Of a stretch of 64,000 nucleotides of DNA, positions 49,401-59,708 are shown one piece after another. Under the pieces are notes generated by a model, which was not told the origin of the DNA, ran no database searches, and saw only the letters and a program-made list of their open reading frames with translations. Where the stretch lies: assembly GCA_964017045.1 (NCBI GenBank), contig OZ024809.1:13708307-13772306 (forward strand), written 5' to 3'. How positions within the stretch are numbered: position 1 is the first letter of the stretch; the number at the start of each line of letters is the position of its first letter. A program made the position numbers and the translations under genes. Source of the stretch: Omphiscola glabra (taxonomy: Eukaryota; Mollusca; Gastropoda; Lymnaeidae).

Positions 49401-50742
49401 CCCCTTCCTAAAAGTAAAAAAAATAATAAATATAATAGATTGCTTTTTAAATTGCTACAATTTAAAAAATGAAATAAAATTTTTGCTTTTTATTTTTAAC
49501 GTTTAATAAATTTTTACTTTTATTCTTTCCAAAAATATACATTTATGAAATTTATAAATTAATAAAATAAATTTAAAAAAACCCTAACCTTTAAATATAC
49601 TTTTAATACGAAAATGCCGTTTAATGCAATCAGTGCAGCGAAACTACATATCCAAATAGCATCCACTAATGCACTTATCACTCATTTAAATAAGAACAAA
49701 GCATTTGAAATGAAAAAAAATTGTTTTTGCGTAAGTAAGTGGATTACAATCCCGTGGATGATTTTATTAATTTCTTTAAAACTCTGTTTGTGGGAGGGGG
49801 AAGTTGTAATTCAATAGTTTAATTTGCACATGGCAGCACACTATACGTCTCAAAATGAATTTGACAAATAATTTGCCTTCTTAGGTACATATATATGGGG
49901 GTTAGGAAATAGGGTGTGTACAATTTTATATCTTTAAATCCAATGATATTACTGTTGTGAAAAATAGATGCTATATTCTCATTTTACGAATTATGAAAAT
50001 CGATGACGTTAACACAATGTAAGTACATTTACAAAAGTATATCCATGAATATCAAAACCCATTCATTTTACAAAGAATTACCAGTTTTGGACCGGGGCCC
50101 TATAGTAGTTTTTCTTTCTAATATGAGCTATTTAAATATAATTTCCGTATGAGTTCCTATACTATTCATCTAAATGCGATAAACTTTCAGTGAGTTGGTG
50201 TGTGCAGGCCGCACAAGGTTTCTAAAGAAGTGCAAATATTTTACAATATTCCGCTTTGGGCCGGGGGCCTTAAATTCTTTTTTTTCTTATATGAGCTATG
50301 TAAAAATAACGTCAAGCAGAGCTATTGCATAAGTGGGTGGAATTACATTAAATATAAACTGTGACATTTCATTTTGTATATGTGACTTAATAAATAGGTT
50401 TCTGATTTAGTACAAATATTTCACAATATTACTTTTGGGGCAGGGGGACCTAAATTTGTTTATATGTAATAAATGAGCCATATAAATATAATTTCAAACA
50501 TAGCTATTGCATGGGGGGATCAATCGCTACAAGTTTTGGGACTAAATTTGGAAAATCCATGCTTTCCAGACGGACAGCTGCGTGTGGTCTGCTGACACTT
50601 CTTAAAACCTTCTAATTAATTCGAATACGCACCAGACGGTTAAAAAAAGGTGTTTATTAGAAGAACTTACAAAAAAAATTATTAAAACACGGACACTTTA
50701 TTTCGATGAGTGGCATTGCAACGCATGCCGGGTACTCGCTAG
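46421..50742 (+). mobile_element. Probable non-autonomous Helentron/Helitron-like element in TLR-B intron 2
   Basis: The left part begins (TA)n AAAAATGAATG followed by (TATG)n and TTTGTCTCGTATGCGCTCC. The right end has a short hairpin (GGCAT at 50712-50716 pairing with ATGCC at 50725-50729), then CTAG at 50739-50742 followed by T. A hairpin about 10 nt before CTRR is the Helitron 3' terminus. The interior is a 340-bp satellite, AT-rich sequence without genes (about 48.65-50.05 kb), and further diverged satellite monomers (50.06-50.56 kb). Mollusc non-autonomous Helentron-like elements with internal satellite monomers of about 160-170 bp are known. No Rep/helicase is encoded here. The outer limits are inferred. 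Confidence 0.5.
46470..48640. repeat. 340-bp dimeric satellite, about 6 copies
   Basis: Two alternating halves are marked by GCCGTTGGCCCC (46579, 46919, 47259, 47600, 47940, about 48288) and GAGCCAGGGGCCC (46747, 47088, 47428, 47767, 48107). Each marker recurs every about 340 bp, and the halves are about 170 bp apart. Both halves carry TGCGCTCCTACACCATTC, TTTTAAAATATTCCGTTTT and CTTATATGAGCT. The short frames inside are non-coding. Confidence 0.9.
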
Positions 50743-51201
50743 TGTTTTATACATATTACGATTCTGGTATGACTCGTTGACTGCTTCATAATGGACTGCT
50801 TCCTAATAAGCGACTTTGGTATTGAGAGAATATTACAAATAATTATAAATGTTTGAAAGAAAGTACGGTTCAAAAATGAGTTCAATAGCGAGAAAAATAT
50901 AATTACCTATAACTACGCTAAATGATATATATTTTTATATAACCCAATTGCATTTGGCGCGTAATATTTTCCCTTCGGAAAATGAATTCGTCTCAGTTTA
51001 AGTATGGTGTAAAAAATATTCGGTCTGAAAGTGGTTGGGACATCAGAATATTTAATATAGCTCATGGGCGTGAAATAAAAAGTTTGCAGTGACGTGTCAT
51101 GGGGGTAAGGGGTGTACCAAAATTGGGATTCTAAATGTGCGTCACTTGAGTTCATGTCTTGTCAAGTAACTTTAGTAGATGGGAAGTTCGGGCACTGCTG
51201 T

Positions 51202-51228
51202 CGCCAATGTTTGGCGGGCTATGTCTAG
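51202..51228 (+). mobile_element. Second Helitron-type 3' terminus
   Basis: A perfect 6-bp stem (CGCCAA at 51202-51207, TTGGCG at 51211-51216, loop TGT) is followed after 8 nt by CTAG at 51225-51228, T and an (ATT)n run. Hairpin plus CTRR near the terminus is the Helitron 3' signature. The matching 5' end is not identified; it may be a separate or older element beside the one ending at 50742. Confidence 0.4.
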
Positions 51229-51576
51229 TTATTATTATTATTATTATTGTACGCCATGAAATACTGTCAGAGGATTTTTTAAATGACGTCACTGAACTTT
51301 AACCTAAGTTCACATGCCTCCCTTACCCCATGTAAGTTGTATATGTATTGAATACACTAAAACCATTTAGCATGCGAAGTCTAAGGCCTTAAAGATATGT
51401 AAGAGATATGAAAATAGTGTCAGTAATCGATAAAAAACGCTTTCGGTTTATGAAATACAAAAGAAATTTTTTAGCCTCTTACACAATTAAACATTTTTTG
51501 AATAAAAAAAATATTTATACCCATTGTAATTGATGTATTATTTAATGCTCTTCTTACAGTTGAATACAACAAATTT

Positions 51577-52842
51577 CAGTAACACTTCATACATGGTTTG
51601 TTACCTCGAGACAAGTTTTTGATGGCAGTAACACTTCATACATGGTTTGTTACCTCGAGACAAGTGTTTGATGGCAGTAACACTTCATACATGGTTTGTT
51701 ACCTCGAGATAAGTGTTTGATGGCAGTAACACTTCATACATGGTTTGTTACCTCGAGACAAGTTTTTGATGGCAGTAACACTTCATACATGGTTTGTTAC
51801 CTCGAGACAAGTTTTTGATGGCAGTAACACTTCATACATGGTTTGTTACCTCGAGACAAGTGTTTGATGGCAGTAACACTTCATACATGGTTTGTTACCT
51901 CGAGACTAGTTTTTGATGGCAGTAACACTTCATACATGGTTTGTTACCTCGAGACAAGTGTTTGATGGCAGTAACACTTCATACATGGTTTGTTACCTCG
52001 AGACAAGTGTTTGATGGCAGTAACACTTCATACATGGTTTGTTACCTCGAGACAAGTGTTTGATGGCAGTAACACTTCATACATGGTTTGTTACCTCGAG
52101 ACAAGTGTTTGATGGCAGTAACACTTCATACATGGTTTGTTACCTCGAGACAAGTGTTTGATGGCAGTAACACTTCATACATGGTTTGTTACCTCGAGAC
52201 AAGTGTTTGATGGCAGTAACACTTCATACATGGTTTGTTACCTCGAGACAAGTTTTTGATGACAGTAACACTTCATACATGGTTTGTTACCTCGAGACAA
52301 GTGTTTGATGGCAGTAACACTTCATACATGGTTTGTTACCTCGAGACAAGTGTTTGATGGCAGTAACACTTCATACATGGTTTGTTACCTCGAGACAAGT
52401 TTTTGATGGCAGTAACACTTCATACATGGTTTGTTACCTCGAGACAAGTTTTTGATGGCAGTAACAATTCATACATGGTTTGTTACCTCGAGACAAGATT
52501 TTGATGGCAGTAACAATTCATACATGGTTTGTTACCTTGAGACATTCATTGATGACCTTAACCATTCATACATGGTTTGTTACCCTGAGACAAGTCATTG
52601 ATGACCGTAACCATTCATGCGTGACTTGTTACCCTGAGACAATTCATTGATGACTGTAATCATTCATACATGGTTTGTTACCCTGAGACAATTCATTGAT
52701 GACCTTAACCATTCATACATGGCTTGTTACCCTGAGACAATTCATTGATGACCTTAACCATTCATACATGGCTTGTTACCCTGAGACAATTCATTGATGA
52801 CCTTAACATTTCCTACATGGTTTGTTACCTCGAGACAAGTCA
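51577..52842. repeat. 49-bp minisatellite, about 26 copies (TLR-B intron 2)
   Basis: The unit CAGTAACACTTCATACATGG, then TTTGTTACCTCGAGACAAG and a GTTTGATGG tail. Copies are nearly identical up to about 52.5 kb. They then become diverged (CCATTCATACATGG, TTACCCTGAGACAA, TTCATTGATGACC) toward the TLR-B exon. The array stops about 40 bp short of the splice donor of exon 2. Confidence 0.96.
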
Positions 52843-52878
52843 TCCATAACGAGAGCCTCGTTTTTCTTAACGTTTTAC

Positions 52879-53030
52879 CTGGAGAGACGTCAGTCAGGAT
52901 GAAATCCTCGTCTTTCGCCGCGTAGGAGATGAAGACGTCGTACCGGAAGGCGTCATTGTCACGTGACGCATGTTTGTCCTTGAGTTTGATGTACGCGGCA
53001 TAGTAGAAATACCGGATCTTCCACCGGTAT
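52879..53030 (-). CDS. TLR-B exon 2: start of TIR domain (box 1)
   Basis: This 152-bp exon lies between a CCCCACAG acceptor and a CCAG|GTAAAA donor, with phases 2 and 1 as in the other two genes. It encodes YRWKIRYFYYAAYIKLKD and then box 1, YDVFISYAAKDEDFILTD, a strong TIR match. Intron 1 upstream is short (53031-53397) and carries no tandem repeat. Intron 2 downstream is about 6.8 kb because of the Helitron-like element and the 49-bp array. Confidence 0.94.
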
Positions 53031-53397
53031 CTGTGGGGTACACGTCGTCGAAAAGAAAGTGTGAACCATCGTGGGAACGTTGTGATGATCATCATTGGAT
53101 CAAAGGGAGAAGCAGAAATTTGTTTAGCACTTATCTAACATAATGTTAATGTTTACTTTTAACTAGTGAAGGAGATAAGTACTTTTTATTCCACATTAAA
53201 TAATTATTAGGTTTCAAACGACATTTCTTGTTGTTTTTTTTTGGGTTTGGTTTGAAAAGTTTGAAGTTACGTGTTGTAACACATTATCCAATTTGAAATC
53301 GTTTTATAAAATATTAATTTTTGTAATGGGATTAGGAAAAATTTTATTATTTCTCACCAGAGTTTTTCCGATCAGTTCTAAAAGCGCAGTGTTTCAC

Positions 53398-55748
53398 CTG
53401 TAAAGTATGCCGGCTACGACAAACCCAAGCATGCACACCGTTGCGGCCAGGACGGCTAAGAACAAGGAGAAGTTCTTGAAGCAGGTTCTGTTCAGCGTCA
53501 TCAGATCCACGCGATAGGAGTCGTTTATCGTCCTGGTGGACTCATCGGGGTACTTGCACATGTAGTTGGTGAAGTTTCGGTCGAAGGCGCAGGACGTCAC
53601 CATCCACGTCAGGAACTCCAGATGGTCACAGTCGCACTGAAGCGGGTTGTAGGACAGGTCGATGAAAATGGTGTGGGATGTTCTTCTGCACAGGCGGTCG
53701 ATGTCCTTTTGCACGTTTTGGGGGAGACTGCTCAGCTGGGAGTGGCTGAGGTTAACCAGTCTCAAGTCGTTCATGTGAGAAATGTTGACGTGGAACTGCC
53801 ACATGCTGCTGTGTTCCATATATAAATTCTGTAAGCTATCAAGGCTTTCGAAGATCTCGTCCGGCACCAAGGTCAGGTCGTTGTTTGAAAGGTCGAGGGT
53901 CGTTAGATATTTGAGGTCATAAAATATATGTGACCCTTCCCAGTATTTCGTCAAGAAATCCCTCAGCTTGTTGGTGCCAAGCATCAGACTGCGCAAGCGC
54001 GTCAAATTTTGGAAGAAACTCTTGTGAAGTGCGTTTATCGAAGCGTATCTGAGGTCAAGGTAATTCAGTTTCTCAAGCCCCGTCAGCGGCCCCTTTAAGA
54101 TAGGAAATATATTATCGTTTAATTTCAAACTCCCCAAACAGATGCTCGGGTGGACGTTCATTGCTGTGAAGATGTAATGTAAACTCAAAGAACCCATTTC
54201 GACACGTTGCAAGTTCGGTGGCAGTCTGATATCCAGTGGGCGTGAATCCGCAAGGCGTGCATCGTTGTCATCATAATCTTTGAACGTGCTGTCATCTTCA
54301 TTAAAGGACACCCTCTCGTTGTCATCTTCATCTTTGACGGTTTTGTCATCTGCATTAAAGGACTTCCTCTCAAATAACGTAAACGAAGGCGGCACGTCGT
54401 AGCTGTTTGGGAGATGTCGAACAATGGCTTCGCCGCTGAGCTTCAACTCTCGTAGATTTTTCAGATGATACAAGTCCTTCAAATATGGCCCGAAAATGAA
54501 TCGGTTCATCCCCAAATCCGCAAAGCTCAGGTTCTCCGGTACATGTTTCAAACTCCCAGTTTCAAACCCCTCCAACCCGTTACCCGCAGCTTCAAGGTGT
54601 TCCAACCGTACGGGTAGACTTTGAATGCTGTCCTTCCATATGACCGCACCTCGTGAGTACAACGGGTCGATGTAATTCATTATCAACGTCGTGATGTCTG
54701 AATGTCTTAAACTCGACAAGATCACCGTCATTCTTCTCAAACCGATGAAGTAGTTGAAACTCAGGTTGATATACTTAAGGCCCTGGAGGGGTTGAAATGT
54801 GCGGTTTGCTATCGTGTAAATGCGGCAAGAACTGATGTCGAGGTGTGTCAGTTGAGCCAAGTTGATGAAGGATGCATCGTCGAGTTTTTTTCAAAAGACA
54901 CGTTCCCTGCAAATGCCCTTCCAGGGTTAAATTACGCAATGACGTAATATTGCGCAAAACCTTTCAACGTCGTAATATTCCCATCCATAAATAGTTCTCG
55001 AAGATTTTTCAGGACCCCCAGGATTTCATCAGGTTAAAAATTATCTGAAGAAATATGTATTTATTTCCGACGCGCAAAGTGGTCAGAGAAGCCAAATTCT
55101 TGAATATTGCCTTGAATTTTGGATTGTTGTCAAAGAATATTTTATTTTGTTGTAGATTCAAAGACTTTAATTTGGCCAGATTTTTTAAAGGAGTTCTCCT
55201 GCACGATTACGAGGCTGTTACTAGAAATATTTAAGACGCGTAACTGTGGATACTTGCAAAAAAACGCAATCCTGCAAAAACGTTATATTACTATTGGACA
55301 GATCAAGAACAGTAACGTTTGTTGGTAAGTTACCCGGAACTTTCGTGAATCCTTGGCACGAGCAATTGCAAATGGTCCTCTGACATTGACAAGCAGCTGA
55401 TGACCGCTGTGTGATCGGCTCGATGTTTTCTGTTGACGCGAGGTCTCCCCTGCATGTCACTAGGACCTCTCCTGAGCTGATAAGACGTCCTTGATCGGTC
55501 CAAACAGCGCCTTCGCCAGAACTGTCGTCCTCTTTGTTCGAGCCACCAAGGATACTCTCGGCACCAAGGATACTCTCACCACCTAACAGAGATGAATTGA
55601 TGTACGACACGTCTGCCAATCGACTAGAAACCGATTTTTCTGCAGAATACTTGTCAAGGGGGTCTAGTTCTCGAGTTGAACCCTGCATGGCGTAACAAAT
55701 TATGATACTGCACACTGCTGTTGTTATAATGCACCTTCTGGTCTCCAT
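53398..55748 (-). CDS. TLR-B exon 1: signal peptide, LRR ectodomain, transmembrane segment, with frame disruptions
   Basis: Start ATG at 55748 in a strong context (ACCATGG), followed by a signal peptide (CIITTAVCSIIICYA). An N-terminal cysteine cap (CQCQRTICNCSC) and the first LRR (NVTVLDLSNSNITFL) follow. From 55264 to about 54885 the LRR reading continues only by switching frames several times. From about 54880 it is open to the donor CAG|GTGAAA, encoding further LRRs, a single C-terminal cap (NPLQCDCDHLEFLTWMV, YMCKYPD, NRTC) and a transmembrane helix ending VVAGILYR. The genomic length leaves remainder 2, as the phase-2 donor requires, so the shifts cancel overall. With the other exons the model is about 952 codons. 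Either a recent pseudogene or an assembly-error patch. Confidence 0.85.
54255..54362 (-). repeat. Coding 54-bp repeat, 2 copies, acidic insert in the TLR-B ectodomain
   Basis: Two adjacent 18-residue units, SFNADDKTVKDEDDNERV and SFNEDDSTFKDYDDNDAR, lie between LRRs where TLR-A has a non-repetitive loop (SSEVGDVGADTAIAPL). The start of each unit (ATTAAAGGA on the plus strand) lies 54 bp apart. The insert is strongly acidic and in frame. Confidence 0.85.
54885..55264 (-). other. Cluster of frame shifts in the TLR-B LRR coding sequence
   Basis: LRR-like translation passes through at least five frame changes. They fall near 55258-55264 (A7), 55181-55186 (T6), about 55034-55045, about 54957-54966 and 54885-54891 (T7). 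The pieces still read as LRR sequence, for example FKNLAKLKSLNLQQNKIFF and VLKNLRELFMDGNITTL. Most shifts sit at homopolymers, the usual site of long-read indel errors, but true decay gives the same picture. Confidence 0.75.
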
Positions 55749-55768
55749 GGTAACGGGTTCTAAACTGC
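55749..55768 (-). promoter_or_regulatory. Likely 5' UTR part and splice acceptor of TLR-B exon 1
   Basis: Immediately upstream of the start codon, the minus strand reads TTTCTATTTCATCTAG and then 20 nt to the ATG. The pyrimidine-rich tract ending in TAG is a good acceptor, so a non-coding first exon and the promoter probably lie further upstream, beyond the 47-bp minisatellite. Confidence 0.45.
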
Positions 55769-55864
55769 CTAGATGAAATAGAAATTATATTTCAGTCATA
55801 ACTCGTAGTTTGCTATATTTTCTTTCTTTCAACATAAGAAACATACTTATTAGACATTGTTTTA

Positions 55865-56372
55865 TGCCAACACTCCGGGTATGAGAAACAGACTTGTTAT
55901 AAATTGATTTATGCCAACACTCCGGGTATGAGAAACTGGCTTGTTATAAATTGATTTATGCCAACACTCCGGGTATGAGAAACAGACTTGTTATAAATTG
56001 ATTTATGCCAACACTCCGGGTATGAGAAACAGACTTGTTATAAATTGATTGATGCCAACACTCCGGGTATGAGAAACAGACTTGTTATAAATTGATTTAT
56101 GCCAACACTCCGGGTATGAGAAACAGACTTGTTATAAATTGATTTATGCCAACACTCCGGGTATGAGAAACTGGCTTGTTATAAATTGATTTATGCCAAC
56201 ACTCCGGGTATGAGAAACTGGCTTGTTATAAATTGATTTATGCCAACACTCCGGGTATGAGAAACAGACTTGTTACAAATTGATTTATGCCAACACGCCG
56301 GGTATGAGAAACAGACTTGTTATAAATTGATTTATGCCAACACGCCGGGTATGAGAAACAGACTTGTTATAT
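55865..56372. repeat. 47-bp minisatellite, about 11 copies, 5' of TLR-B
   Basis: The unit TGCCAACACTCCGGGTATGA, then GAAACAGACTTGTTATAAAT and TGATTTA. It begins at 55865 and recurs at 55912 (47 bp). Variants CTGGCTTG and ACGCCGGG mark subsets. It probably lies in a 5' intron or the promoter region of TLR-B, about 115 bp upstream of the start codon. Confidence 0.95.
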
Positions 56373-56547
56373 TTGCATTACGCCACGTGTAAAAACAGAC
56401 TTACCAAATTATAGTCGCTCTATTATGATTCTCAAAAGTAGTGTCCAAAACTACTGAACAATTTTTTTTTTGTTTTATTTCTTTATTTTGTTGGTGGGGG
56501 GGGACATTAGTATTTGCAGTGTTGTTTAACGCTTCTTTCTTTCTTGT

Positions 56548-56925
56548 TGTGTGTGAGTGAGCGTATGTGTGTCGGTGTGTATGATTGATTGTCTGTGTGT
56601 GCGTGTGTGTCTGGGTGTGCGTGCGTATCTGTCTGTGTACGTGTGTGTATGTGTGTTAGAGTGTGCATGTGTCTGTATGTGTCTATGTGTGCGTGTGTGT
56701 CTGGTGTTAGTGCGTGCGTGAGTGTCGGTGTGTGTCTATGTGTGCGTGAGTGTATGTGTGTGCATGTGTGTCTGGTGTTGGTGTGTGCATGAGTGTCTGT
56801 GTGTGCCTATTTGTGGGTGTGTGTCTAGGTGTTAGTGTGTGATTGAGTGGCGGTGTGTGTGTGTGCGTGAGTGTCTGTGTATCTGTGTGTGTGCACGTGT
56901 ATGCGTGCGTGTATGTGTTCTTTAT
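56548..56925. repeat. TG-rich cryptic microsatellite
   Basis: Imperfect (TG)n with GTGCGTG, GTGTCTG and TGTATG variants over about 380 bp. Alternating purine-pyrimidine sequence of this kind can adopt Z-DNA. Confidence 0.92.
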
Positions 56926-57803
56926 GTTAAAATGACACTTGAGGACATCTGATAATTGAAAAACTCATCAGACATTACGCTTTTTTTTTTAAAACAACGT
57001 TAATTTCCGCATGCATTTCGACTTAACATTTCTTGGAAACTAACAGAGATGGATGTCCTGGCACAAAGCTGTGCCTGCATTACTAACGTTGAGACGAAAC
57101 AATATATTAACATACCGTCTGCTACTGTGTTCACTGTGTAGGTAAGAGGATCCAAGTGCTCCTGTTACATAGCAAAGTGAAGTCTGACGCAACAAATTGT
57201 ACAAAGATTTGTAGAGCTCCTCATCACGGCCGAATAGACTTCGTGAACATTAGAAACCTGAGCCTTGCGAAATCAAATCTAACTTTTATTAAAAGCCTTG
57301 ATCTCTGCCACATTCAGTTTTACAAACAGGACCTTGAACGCGACCAGTTCAGCTGAGATGAGAAATCTTGTGTGCACCAAACTTCCCTGACTCCTCGGGT
57401 CACGATGCAGGAAATAATTTAAGTCACGCCGCCTTCAGCCACATGAGCCGTTTGTTTTGAGGCTCGTCCGTTAAATAATGGGCCCTAAATGACGTTGTGA
57501 TGTTAAAGTTGTTAAGATGTTACATTTCCTGTTAGGAGGAAAATATTTTTTTCTCACGACGATTGGGATAATCCGTCTTTAGGGGATGAAGGTTGTTATT
57601 TTACCATCGCAACGTCATTAGGGGTGGAGTGTGTGTGTGTGTGTGTGTGGAAAGGGGGGGGGGGTTAGTGGCCCATGGATAGATTGGGAACATGTTCACA
57701 TTTGTATTTTGTGATTTACTTTCCAACAAAATTCATCACACACACAATTCTGTGTGTAATCAACACTGACATTTTTACACTAGAAACGTGTGGGAGAAGG
57801 AGG
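56926..57803. other. TLR-B/TLR-C intergenic sequence
   Basis: I see no gene. A plus-strand frame at 57156-57356 (66 codons) has no recognisable domain. A short (GT)n and G run lies at about 57630-57665. The promoter and any non-coding first exon of TLR-B would be expected in this neighbourhood on the minus strand, but I cannot place them. Confidence 0.45.
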
Positions 57804-58131
57804 TGGTACCTGAATACGTGTGACACAAGGAGATGTGTGTAGGCATGTGTTACCTGACTACGTGTGACACACGGGTATGAGTGTAAGCATGTGTTACCTG
57901 ACTACGCGTGACACACCCGAACGAGTGTAGGCATGTGTTACCTGACTACATGTGACGCACGTAGATGAGTGTAGGCATGTGTTACCTGACTACGTGTGAC
58001 ACACCGGGATGAGTTTAGGCATGTGTTACCTGACTACGTGTGACAAACGGAGATTAAGTAAGCATGCCTGATTACGTGTGACACACGGCGATTATGTAAG
58101 CATGTGTTACTTGATTACGTGTGACACATTC
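57804..58131. repeat. about 44-bp minisatellite, about 7-8 copies
   Basis: The unit GTGTTACCTGACTACGTGTG, then ACACACGGNGATGAGTGTA and GGCAT. The last two copies are shorter. Confidence 0.9.
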
Positions 58132-58302
58132 AGGAATTAGGTCCAATAAATCCGTGAGATTTGCATTTACAGGTAAACATAAGAAATAGTGAGCAGAGGA
58201 GCAATACCTGGTGGTAATAACAATTTCCCGGTCGGTTGCCTGTGTAGATATGGAGCGCCATTAGATATCCGTCTTCCCTTATTTGACACACCCAACATGG
58301 CT

Positions 58303-58844
58303 GCGTTGTCACACTTTGTTACTGCGTTGTCACACTTTGTTACTGCGTTGTCACACTTTGTTACTGCGTTGTCACACTTTGTTACTGCGTTGTCACACTT
58401 TGTTACTGCGTTGTCACACTTTGTTACTGTGATGTCACACTTTGTTACTGCGTTGTCACACTTTGTTACTGCATTGTCACACTTTGTTACTGCGATGTCA
58501 CACTTTGTTACTGCGTTGTCACACTTTGTTACTGCGTTGTCACACTTTGTTACTGCGATGTCACACTTTGTTACTGCGTTGTCACATTTTGTTACTGCGT
58601 TGTCACACTTTGTTACTGCGATGTCCCACTTTGTTACTGCGTTGTCACACTTTTTTACTGCGTTGTCACACTTTGTTACTGCGTTGTCATACTTTGTTAC
58701 TGCGATGTCACACTTTGTTACTGCGATGTCACACTTTGTTACTGCGATGTCACACTTTGTTACTGCGCTGTCACACTTTGTTACTGCGTTGTCACACTTT
58801 GTTACTGCGATGTCACATTTTGTTACTGCGTTGTCACACTTTGT
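58303..58844. repeat. 21-bp minisatellite, about 26 copies
   Basis: The unit GCGTTGTCACACTTTGTTAC plus T, with a GCGATGTCAC variant interspersed. Because 21 is a multiple of 3, several frames stay open (one of about 235 codons), all repeat translation. Confidence 0.96.
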
Positions 58845-59345
58845 GCAGTTGATATCATGGATTGTCTGGTCTAGGTATGTATATTCTTGGTTCTAGTCAT
58901 GGATTGTCTTGTCAAGGCATGGATATTCTTGGTTTTAGTCATGGATTGTCTTGGTCTAGGCATGGATATTCTTGGTTCTAGTCATGGATTGTCTTGGTCT
59001 AGGCTGGATATTCTTGGTTTTCGTCATGGATTTTCTTGATAGGCATGGATTGCCTTGGTATAGGCATTAATGCTTTCGTCTAGGCATGGATTGCTTTGGT
59101 CAAGGCATGGATTGTCTTGGTCTAAGCATGGATTTACTGGTCTAGGCATGGCTTTTGACTTTTTATCTGGGCAAAAATTGCCTTGATCTAGACATGGATT
59201 GCCTTGGTATAGGCATTAATGCTTTGGTCTAGGCATGGATTGCCTTGGTCTAGGCATGGATTGCCTTGGTATAGGCATTAATGCTTTGGTCTAGGCATGG
59301 ATTGCCTTGGTATCGGCATTAATGCCTTGGTCTAGGCATGGATTG
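58845..59345. repeat. about 21-bp degenerate repeat
   Basis: Copies of ATGGATTGCCTTGGTCTAGG and ATGGATATTCTTGGTTCTAG with frequent indels, directly abutting the 21-bp array on its left. Subsets form a longer unit with GGTATAGGCATTAATGC. Confidence 0.85.
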
Positions 59346-59442
59346 CATTGCCGTCCTTACTTAAACATATTCCACATGCCTATGGCTTGCAAGTACAAAC
59401 AAATATAAACATTACGCTAACCATTTACTTTATTATTAATAT

Positions 59443-59448
59443 TTTATT
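59443..59448 (-). promoter_or_regulatory. Candidate distal poly(A) signal of TLR-C
   Basis: AATAAA on the minus strand, with another at 59429-59434, about 880 nt beyond the TLR-C stop. If used, the whole 28-bp minisatellite would be transcribed in the 3' UTR. No canonical hexamer lies between the stop and the end of the array. Confidence 0.3.
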
Positions 59449-59516
59449 ACTCCTCTACATTGAAACGCAGAGATAACAAAGTGCAAATGCTTCTTGAAAC
59501 ATTTTCGTCGGGGTAA

Positions 59517-59612
59517 ATATTTCATCTGTCCAGTCAATATTTAATCTGTCCTGTCAATTTTTAATTCGTCCAGTCAATATTTAATCTGTACAGTCAATAT
59601 TTAATCTATCAT
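59517..59612. repeat. 20-bp tandem repeat, about 5 copies
   Basis: The unit CCAGTCAATATTTAATCTGT with substitutions. Confidence 0.9.
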
Positions 59613-59708
59613 AGGCAGTACAAAGTTGTTTATATTTTGCTCTTTATGCATTTACATTAGTACATTTTTCCCATTATGCTCTTCTTATTTTAGAATAATC
59701 ATTCCCCA

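Noticed and set aside
57156..57356. 66-codon plus-strand frame with a leucine-rich look
   Set aside because: It has no LRR consensus spacing, no cysteine caps and the opposite strand to the TLR cluster; probably chance.
58189..58896. 235-codon frame with repeated (A/V)LSHFVT
   Set aside because: It is translation of the 21-bp minisatellite; it has no domain content.
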